From: Spirochaetales bacterium
GTDB lineage: Bacteria; Spirochaetota; Spirochaetia; JABEVK01
Assembly: GCA_013043995.1 (NCBI GenBank)
Contig: JABEVL010000105.1
Span: forward strand, 1 to 8,795
Length of the DNA stretch: 8,795 bases
Reading direction: 5' to 3'
Shown: positions 1 to 4,727 of the stretch, in pieces
Position numbering within the stretch: position 1 is the stretch's first letter
Layout of the letters: the number at the start of each line of letters is the position of its first letter
Made by a program: the position numbers and the translations under genes
Notes under the pieces: generated by a model
Database searches by the model: none
Seen by the model: only the letters and a program-made list of their open reading frames with translations
Told to the model about the DNA's origin: nothing

Positions 1-854
1 AGGGTCCCCGCCGCGGCCAGGGCCCGAGGGCTTCCTCCGATCCGAGTCGAACCCGCCGGGTGACCTTGGGCGTCGAACCAGTCGATGTTGCCCTGCTGAA
101 ACTCGCTGACGGCCCACCCCCCGCCCGAGGATGCGGGCAGGGCTGCCGCCGAGGTGGTCATATCAGCCAGGTCCTGCGGCTGAGCGACCTGATGGGTCGA
201 CAAACTGACCGAAGCCAAAGACTCCTGATCCCAACTGAGAACCGCCATGTGGGAAGGGTCGATGAGAGCCAGGCTGCCGTTGCCCGTGCCTCCCCAGGAA
301 GTCTTGCTTTTGACCTTTAACGTGGCGGCGTCGAGGAAAAAAAGACTCCCGTCGTCTTTGAGGGCCCAGACTTCGTGGATAGAAGGAACCTCCGTCACGT
401 CGGAAAAAAAACCAACTTGGTTCAGGCTCGGCAGGGCCTGCCCTGAAACTGAGTACACCAGAAGCCCGTCCGAGGTCGCAACGGCAAGCTCGGAGGAGTC
501 ACTGGAAAAGGCCAGGGCCCGGGGCTTGGTTCCGACTCGAAACTCGGCCGTCTGCCCAAGAAAGCTTCCCAGAGGTTCGAGCTTGAGCGACCAGACGGCC
601 CCCGATAGGACCTGCGCCGGAATTTTTGCACTCAGGGGCCGCCAACCGGACGCCGTGAAGCTGACCCTGGACGTGCCGTTGGGTAGGCTGACGTCGCGGA
701 TGGTTGAGCTTTCTGGGGTACTGGGTGCCGGGGTTCCCTCGACAAAAACCTTGGCCGTCTGGGGAAAAATCCGCAAACGGATGACAAGTGAAGGATCCGC
801 AGAAAGGAAAGACACACAACCGAGGCTAAAAAACAGCACGAGAATTCGAGTCAT
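1..854 (-). CDS. Exported PEGA-like / beta-propeller protein (3' end beyond window)
   Basis: The minus-strand frame is open from an ATG at 854 to the left edge, 284 residues with no stop, so the C-terminus is missing. The N-terminus (MTRILVLFFSLGC, then VSFLSADPS) is a hydrophobic export signal. Cleavage after A19 is plausible; C13 makes a poor lipobox, so lipidation is doubtful. Residues 25-79 resemble a PEGA surface domain: a LRIFPQTAKVFVEG strand pair, then LPNGTSRVSFTASGW. From about residue 100 there are repeating blades such as GTKPRALAFS, LAVATSDGLLVYSV and IGGSPRALA, typical of YVTN/WD40-like propellers. An alternative ATG at 860 has GAGG only 1 nt away, whereas 854 has it 7 nt away, so 854 is preferred. 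It begins 17 nt after the alarmone-synthetase stop, so it is probably the last visible gene of that operon. Function is unknown; a periplasmic or surface scaffold role is inference. Confidence 0.75.
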   Translation of the reverse strand, partial: MTRILVLFFSLGCVSFLSADPSLVIRLRIFPQTAKVFVEGTPAPSTPESSTIRDVSLPNGTSRVSFTASGWRPLSAKIPAQVLSGAVWSLKLEPLGSFLGQTAEFRVGTKPRALAFSSDSSELAVATSDGLLVYSVSGQALPSLNQVGFFSDVTEVPSIHEVWALKDDGSLFFLDAATLKVKSKTSWGGTGNGSLALIDPSHMAVLSWDQESLASVSLSTHQVAQPQDLADMTTSAAALPASSGGGWAVSEFQQGNIDWFDAQGHPAGSTRIGGSPRALAAAGT

Positions 855-871
855 TCGCATACCTCACGCTA

Positions 872-2074
872 TCACGTTCCAAGCTTTTTTTCCAAGACCA
901 GGTCTTTCTGTAAAGCTTGGACTTCTGGATCGTCTGGAGCCAAGTTCAAGGCGGCCTCGCAGTCCTGAAGCGCACGGGCAGGGTTTCCTGTTTTTGCCCA
1001 AGCACGGCTTCGAGCCAGCAGCACCTCGAATTGAAAGGGGACCATCTCGAGGCTGCGGGTGAAGTCAAGGATGGCGGCCTCGTATTCTTCCATCGAACTT
1101 TTTACTAAACCTCTGTAATAGAATGCCTTGGAATTGGTTGAATCCCTGTCGACGGCGGCGTCAAAATCGTCCAGGGCGTTTTCGTAAAGGCCCTCGGCAA
1201 AGTAGGCCATCCCCCGGTGCGTCAGAACGAGCGATTGAACAAAACTTTGGGGCCCTCTTTTGAGGATGGCGGTGTAGTGGTTGATGGCTTTCTTGTACTG
1301 CTTGAGGTTGTGGGCGGTCAGGGCGTCGAGCAGCACCTGGTCCATGTTCTCCGCCGGAAGCGAGGCGTAGTGGTCTTCGTTGTTCCTGGCCGCCGATTCG
1401 ATTGCCGGAGTGTTTTTCAAGCGTTCAAGAAAGCTGCGGCGCCTTTTGTCGAGCTCGTGGTTCAGTTGGCGCTGGTAGTCGCGGATTTCTTGAAAGATGA
1501 TGTCCGAAAGCGTCAGGTTGGCGTTCAGGGCGGCGAGTTTCCGCTTGAGCGGCTGATCAAAAGGAAAAAACTGGGATTTATAGATCAGCTCGTGCTCCAC
1601 CTCTGCCCAAGCGTCCTGCAGGATGGTGCGAACCTGGATTTCGCAGGGTGGGGGAGAAGCCAAGGCGAAGTCTTCGACCAGATCCTGGGGAAGAGAAACA
1701 AGAAAGTGCGTGGACTCGTAGCCGAACTCTTTAAAAGACTGGATGGAGCCTTTTTTTTCTTCTTCAAGGACCTTCAGACGCGTCCTGATCACGTCTTCGA
1801 TCTTCTTGATGTCTTCCATGAAGGGACAAACGATGCGAAGGCCTAAAACATCGTGAATCTGAACCTGTTCAGCGGGCACGCCTTGGCGGATTTTGCGTAA
1901 AACCTTGTCAAACCAGCTTTTAAACGTCTTAACGCGGATTTTTATTCCCGGATGAATGGCCAGGGGTTCCAGCCAGGTTTGAAACTTCTGCCCCAGGTTC
2001 TGAAGAATCAGTTCATAAAGTTTTCTGTCCGTCTCGTATTCTTGCTCAAGAAGTTTCCGGTTGGGAAGGTTCAT
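872..2074 (-). CDS. RelA/SpoT-type (p)ppGpp synthetase fused to C-terminal TPR repeats
   Basis: A 400-residue protein. The N-terminal ~220 residues are a RelA/SpoT nucleotidyltransferase domain, which transfers pyrophosphate from ATP to GDP/GTP. Visible motifs are the ATP-binding IRVKTFKSW segment (R47, K49, S53), HDVLGLRI with the metal-binding D75, GYESTHF with the guanine-stacking Y119, EIQVRT with E145, and WAEVEHELIYK at 156-166. There is no HD hydrolase domain and no TGS/ACT region, so it is a small alarmone synthetase type rather than a full Rel. Residues ~250-385 form about four TPR units, for example AINHYTAIL, GMAYFAEGLYENALDDFDAAV and ALQDCEAALNLAPDDP, which probably bind a protein partner or regulate the enzyme. 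The ATG overlaps the upstream nucleotidase stop as ATGA, indicating translational coupling. The gene ends with tandem TGA TAG. Whether it makes ppGpp, pppGpp or pApp, or is a toxic SAS, cannot be decided from sequence. No relA/spoT symbol is given because the architecture differs. Confidence 0.88.
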   Translation of the reverse strand: MNLPNRKLLEQEYETDRKLYELILQNLGQKFQTWLEPLAIHPGIKIRVKTFKSWFDKVLRKIRQGVPAEQVQIHDVLGLRIVCPFMEDIKKIEDVIRTRLKVLEEEKKGSIQSFKEFGYESTHFLVSLPQDLVEDFALASPPPCEIQVRTILQDAWAEVEHELIYKSQFFPFDQPLKRKLAALNANLTLSDIIFQEIRDYQRQLNHELDKRRRSFLERLKNTPAIESAARNNEDHYASLPAENMDQVLLDALTAHNLKQYKKAINHYTAILKRGPQSFVQSLVLTHRGMAYFAEGLYENALDDFDAAVDRDSTNSKAFYYRGLVKSSMEEYEAAILDFTRSLEMVPFQFEVLLARSRAWAKTGNPARALQDCEAALNLAPDDPEVQALQKDLVLEKKLGT

Positions 2075-2553
2075 TCAAAACCCAGTTCCTTGAGCTGGCG
2101 CAGGCTGTCCTGGGCGCTGACGTGCAGGACAAAAATACCGCCGATATCCAGCCACCCGCTTTGGGCGTTCAGCCTATCGTCGACAAGGACCGGAGTTTCG
2201 TCCGGTGCAAGGACCATGGAGGCGGCTTTCCCTTTTTCGCGGCTCATGCAGGTCAAAACAGGCACGTCCGGCCCCAGTTCCCTCAGGCACCAGGAACGTT
2301 TTTGGGGTTCAGCCCACTGTCCCCTCGGCAAGCCCGTCAAAATGGTCGGAGCGAACCTTCGGGCAAACTCCCAAAGTTCCTTGCCGTCGCTCATCCAGGC
2401 GAGTTTGTCGTAAAAACCCGGCGTGCGGGCAAGAACCGGCCACATCTGTTGGTCGCTGATTTCTGCAGGGTAATGCCCTGTGGCCTGAAAAACGCCGCGG
2501 TCAAAATCCACAAGGACCCCGTCTAAATCCACAAACAGCCTCATCTTTGTCAC
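2071..2553 (-). CDS. HAD-family 5'(3')-nucleotidase-like phosphatase
   Basis: A 160-residue cytosolic protein of the HAD superfamily, closest in pattern to the cytosolic 5'(3')-deoxyribonucleotidase (NT5C-like) group. These enzymes remove phosphate from nucleoside monophosphates using an aspartyl-phosphate intermediate. Motif I is FVDLDGVLVDF, with nucleophile D9 and acid/base D11. Motif II is ILTG (T73). Candidate motif III lysines are K85 and K107. Motif IV is VLVDDR (D125, D126), followed by GGIFVLHVS, typical of the family. No signal peptide is seen. The start is taken as the GTG at 2553 because GGAGG lies 5 nt upstream. The frame also extends to a TTG at 2571, but that codon lies upstream of this GGAGG and has no good ribosome site of its own; the ATG at 2544 is 14 nt from GGAGG. 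It is first in the minus-strand operon and overlaps the alarmone synthetase by 4 nt. The true substrate is unknown; a nucleotide substrate is inferred from the family and the neighbour. Confidence 0.82.
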   Translation of the reverse strand: MTKMRLFVDLDGVLVDFDRGVFQATGHYPAEISDQQMWPVLARTPGFYDKLAWMSDGKELWEFARRFAPTILTGLPRGQWAEPQKRSWCLRELGPDVPVLTCMSREKGKAASMVLAPDETPVLVDDRLNAQSGWLDIGGIFVLHVSAQDSLRQLKELGFE

Positions 2554-2560
2554 GGGAGCC

Positions 2561-2595
2561 TCCAAAACCAATCTAACGCCTAATAGCTTCCCTGA
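2561..2595 (-). promoter_or_regulatory. Weak sigma70-like promoter for the nucleotidase-SAS operon
   Basis: On the minus strand, TTTTCA, a 17-nt spacer and TAGATT each match four of six consensus positions. They lie just upstream of the GGAGG ribosome site of the GTG-started nucleotidase gene. The predicted transcript would have a very short leader. This is a by-eye match only; the divergent tRNA promoter lies 25 bp away. Confidence 0.28.
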
Positions 2596-2620
2596 AAAGA
2601 GGAAACATGCACAAAGGAGC

Positions 2621-2650
2621 TTGCCAAAAATCCTTAAATGAGTCTACATT
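2621..2650 (+). promoter_or_regulatory. Probable promoter of the tRNA-Ala gene
   Basis: TTGCCA at 2621-2626 (five of six to TTGACA) and TACATT at 2645-2650 (four of six to TATAAT) are separated by 18 nt. Transcription would start about 7 nt later, near 2657, leaving a short 5' leader before the mature tRNA end at 2664, as is common for a single tRNA unit. Confidence 0.45.
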
Positions 2651-2663
2651 ACAGGAAATCGAC

Positions 2664-2736
2664 GGGGAATTAGCTCAGTTGGTAGAGCGATTGGTTCGCA
2701 ATCAATAGGTCAGGGGTTCGAATCCCCTATTCTCCA
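2664..2736 (+). tRNA. tRNA-Ala (anticodon CGC)
   Basis: A complete 73-nt cloverleaf. The acceptor stem GGGGAAT (2664-2670) pairs with ATTCTCC (2729-2735), leaving discriminator A at 2736. The pairing includes G3-U70, the major alanine identity element. The D-arm contains GCTCAGTTGGTAGAGC. The anticodon stem ATTGG/TCAAT (2690-2694 / 2702-2706) encloses loop TTCGCAA with anticodon CGC at 2697-2699, reading GCG. The variable loop is AGGTC. The T-arm is AGGGG-TTCGAAT-CCCCT (2712-2728). The 3' CCA is not encoded (the sequence continues as TAT), so a CCA-adding enzyme must complete it. The anticodon and G3-U70 agree on alanine. Confidence 0.96.
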
Positions 2737-2747
2737 TATTTGATCAG

Positions 2748-2784
2748 CCTCAAGGCCTTTTTCGTAAGGTTTTGAGGTTTCTCA
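2748..2784 (+). terminator. Terminator-like hairpin after the tRNA
   Basis: CCTCAAGGCC (2748-2757) pairs with GGTTTTGAGG (2768-2777) over 10 bp, including two G-U pairs, around the loop TTTTTCGTAA. TTTCT follows. The stem is good but the trailing T-run is short. It lies 11 nt after the tRNA end, where a tRNA terminator is expected, and has no matching T-run for the other strand. Confidence 0.5.
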
Positions 2785-2880
2785 TCCTCCCCCGCGCAAG
2801 TCCCGAAGCCTTCTGTCGCCGAAATGATTATATTCTAGCCGAGGAAAAAGAGATCATTTTGCTCAACGCAAGGAGACCCT
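2785..2880 (+). promoter_or_regulatory. Leader of the metallo-hydrolase gene, with strong ribosome site
   Basis: A non-coding stretch between the tRNA hairpin and the ATG at 2881. AAGGAG at 2870-2875 stands 5 nt before that ATG and fixes the start. An AT-rich TATATT near 2829-2834 could be a -10 element, but I see no convincing -35 partner, so the promoter itself remains uncertain. Confidence 0.4.
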
Positions 2881-3516
2881 ATGGACAAGAAGCAAGTTCT
2901 TGGCTTGATGAACAGCCAGATTGAATGGTTGGGACAATCAGCTTTGCGGCTGACGACGAAAAGCGGTAAGGTGATTTACATCGACCCCTTCAAGTTACCT
3001 CAGAACCCCCTTCACGCCGATTACATTTTTCTCACCCATTCTCATGGCGATCATTACAACCCGAAAGTCGTCAGGGAACTGAAAACCTCGAAAACTAAAA
3101 TCATCTGTCCGTTGAACATGAGCTCGGTGGCGACTGATCCGATGGATATCGGCCAAGAAAAGGATTTTGGCGATCTTTGGGTTAAAGCATTTCACGCCTA
3201 CAATCAGCGGGGATTCCCCCACGCCCCAGGCAAGAGGTGGTTGGGCTTTCTGATCGGCTTTGACCAGTTCACTGTTTACCACGCGGGCGACACGGATTCT
3301 CCCCTGGAAATCGCGGACATGAAGCCCGACCTTGCTTTGTTGCCGATTTCGGGGTTTATGACCTTTGGGATCAAGGACGGGGTCGAAGCCGCAAAAAGAG
3401 TCGGCGCTGTTGTGACGGCACCGATCCATTATGGGCTCATTCCAGGAACGAGTAAGAATGGGGAAAAATTCACCGCAGCCTATCCTGGGGATTCGGTTGT
3501 CCTGACCAAAGTGTAG
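2881..3516 (+). CDS. Metallo-beta-lactamase-fold hydrolase, UlaG/UPF0173-like
   Basis: A 211-residue protein, a usual length for the small UPF0173/UlaG-like branch of the MBL-fold hydrolases. These enzymes use one or two metal ions to hydrolyse esters, lactones or phosphodiesters. The fold markers run in order: an N-terminal strand IEWLGQSALRL, YIDPF, and the metal-binding signature LTHSHGDHY (H53, H55, D57, H58). These are followed by H105 in KAFHAYN, YHAGDTDS (H134, D137) and the final APIHYG (H183). The ligand set looks complete, so the enzyme is probably active. No signal peptide is seen, which suggests a cytosolic location. The start is supported by AAGGAG 5 nt upstream. It stands alone on the plus strand between the tRNA and a convergent kinase gene, so the context does not reveal a substrate. 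The family is confident, the reaction is not. Confidence 0.87.
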   Translation: MDKKQVLGLMNSQIEWLGQSALRLTTKSGKVIYIDPFKLPQNPLHADYIFLTHSHGDHYNPKVVRELKTSKTKIICPLNMSSVATDPMDIGQEKDFGDLWVKAFHAYNQRGFPHAPGKRWLGFLIGFDQFTVYHAGDTDSPLEIADMKPDLALLPISGFMTFGIKDGVEAAKRVGAVVTAPIHYGLIPGTSKNGEKFTAAYPGDSVVLTKV

Positions 3517-3522
3517 CTTTGG
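3506..3522. repeat. Short inverted repeat over the hydrolase stop codon
   Basis: CCAAAG (3506-3511) and CTTTGG (3517-3522) are a perfect 6-bp inverted repeat around TGTAG, which contains the stop codon. It lies at the junction of two convergent genes. Neither strand has a T-run after it, so it is at best a weak bidirectional terminator. Confidence 0.3.
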
Positions 3523-3531
3523 GGGGGGACC

Positions 3532-4677
3532 TTAGGCCGAGCGGAGAGCCGCCTGGGGAAGCCGAAGAAGGAAATCAGTTCCTTCGGGCCCTGAGCGAAA
3601 GGATACCTTTCCTCTGAGGATCTCTTCTCCCAAAAGTTTCATGCTGTAGGTTCCCAGTCCCCGCGAAGGGTCCTTGGTCGAAAACGACCGCTGAAAGATC
3701 TGAAGCTGGACCTCCCGGGGCATTTCCCCCTCGTTATGGACGCTGAAAACGACCTCCTGGGTTTCGAGCACGGCTTTTAGAATCACCCGGCCCCCGAGGG
3801 AAGTGGCTTCCAGGGCGTTTTTGAGCATGTTGATCAGAACGCGTTCCAGAAGAAGCTTGTCGGTGAAAAGGGTACTCATGCCCGACTGATCGACAAGTTC
3901 GATGGTTTTGCCTTGGGCTATGGGGTGATGCTGGAGCCGATCGATCGTCTGGCGCAGCAATTCCTGGACGAGGACGGCGCTCGGACGGGCCGTGAGTTGG
4001 CCGGCTTCGGCTGATTTGAGTTCCCGGAAAGCCAGAATTTCTTCGACAAGATCCTGACTGGAACGCCGGGAAAGGTCGACCAGATCACGAGCCTCGTTGA
4101 GGTCGGAAAATTCGGAAAGCAACTGGAGTGCCCCTTGAATCCCGCCGGCGGAGTTCACCACGTCGTGAAAAAAGATGCGCTCCAGAGCCTTGCGGCGTTT
4201 CTCAGAACTTCTGTCCCTGACGGTGACGATTAAAAAGGGGCGTTGTTGAAGGGTCCAGGGGGTCGAAGTGACCTCAAGGTCCAAAGACGTGACGAACTCC
4301 CCGTTTCTGATCGTGATCCTGCATTCTCCCGATAATTTTTTTTTCTGCTTTCTGCTGAGCATCACGGTGCGCAGAGCCCCGCAAACCGAGCAGGATTCTG
4401 AATGCCCGCAACCGTCGCTGGACGTGCGGGAGTTCACGCAATGAAGGGCCTCGCCAAACCGGGCGCCCCGCAGGTCGTCGATTTTTTCGGCATTGAGAAA
4501 CTGCAAAAACTCCTGGCTTGCCCAAACAAGTTGGCGCTGGTCATTCAGAACGACAGCCTTGGCCGCCAGTGAATTCAAGAATTCCACCAGCACCTTTTGA
4601 GACAGGATGAGCTGATAATCGGCTGTCAGTTCTTCAAAATTGGCGCGGCCCGGCAAGGGCAATTCAAAATCGGACAA
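3532..4677 (-). CDS. Histidine kinase with cysteine-cluster PAS-like input domain
   Basis: A 381-residue sensor kinase without an obvious membrane segment, so probably cytosolic. Residues ~25-155 form a PAS-like domain (VVLNDQRQLVWASQEFLQF, then strands to FLIVTVRDRS). It is interrupted by four cysteines, C80-x9-C90-x5-C96-x2-C99, around CGHSESCSVCG. Such a cluster could hold a metal or Fe-S centre or form disulfides. The phosphoacceptor is H171 in FFHDVVNS. The ATP-binding domain has an N-box at ERVLINMLKNALEAT (N287), a variant G1 box HNEGEMP, an F-box at IFQRSFSTK, G2 RGLGTYSMKL and a closing GTDFLLRLP. It has no receiver domain, so its partner regulator is elsewhere. The start is a TTG: GGAG in GAAGGAAGGAGAAGCACG stands 7 nt before it. 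The gene follows the hemerythrin receptor by 50 nt on the same strand, suggesting joint expression. Redox or metal sensing is inference. Confidence 0.86.
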   Translation of the reverse strand: MSDFELPLPGRANFEELTADYQLILSQKVLVEFLNSLAAKAVVLNDQRQLVWASQEFLQFLNAEKIDDLRGARFGEALHCVNSRTSSDGCGHSESCSVCGALRTVMLSRKQKKKLSGECRITIRNGEFVTSLDLEVTSTPWTLQQRPFLIVTVRDRSSEKRRKALERIFFHDVVNSAGGIQGALQLLSEFSDLNEARDLVDLSRRSSQDLVEEILAFRELKSAEAGQLTARPSAVLVQELLRQTIDRLQHHPIAQGKTIELVDQSGMSTLFTDKLLLERVLINMLKNALEATSLGGRVILKAVLETQEVVFSVHNEGEMPREVQLQIFQRSFSTKDPSRGLGTYSMKLLGEEILRGKVSFRSGPEGTDFLLRLPQAALRSA

Positions 4678-4696
4678 CGTGCTTCTCCTTCCTTCA

Positions 4697-4726
4697 AAAA
4701 AACGCTAGAAATCAGGGATTCCCCTG
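4697..4726 (-). terminator. Possible weak terminator/attenuator between receptor and kinase genes
   Basis: On the minus strand CAGGG-GAAT-CCCTG (4726-4713) forms a 5-bp hairpin just after the receptor stop codon. A run of seven T follows about 10 nt later. The gap between stem and T-run is too long for a classic intrinsic terminator, so it may only reduce read-through into the kinase gene, or do nothing. Confidence 0.25.
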
Positions 4727-4727
4727 T

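Noticed and set aside
247..1062. Plus-strand open frame of 271 codons
   Set aside because: It lies antisense to the exported PEGA/propeller gene and the end of the alarmone synthetase. It has no clear ribosome site and its product is low-complexity, rich in R, S and P. The minus-strand frame has a signal peptide and recognisable repeats.
1217..1846. Plus-strand open frame of 209 codons
   Set aside because: It is antisense to the RelA/SpoT domain, whose motifs are intact. The product contains a run of phenylalanines caused by lysine codons on the other strand.
2122..2526. Plus-strand open frame of 134 codons
   Set aside because: It is antisense to the HAD nucleotidase, which carries all family motifs; this frame resembles nothing I recognise.
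872..2553. A proven toxin-antitoxin pair of the toxSAS type
   Set aside because: The synthetase and its coupled neighbour recall such pairs in layout, but the HAD protein is not a known antitoxin family and the order alone is not proof. Kept only as a hypothesis.
2664..2880. tRNA gene as an integration site for a mobile element
   Set aside because: There is no integrase, and I saw no repeat of the tRNA 3' end elsewhere in the window; the neighbouring hydrolase gene looks like ordinary chromosomal content.
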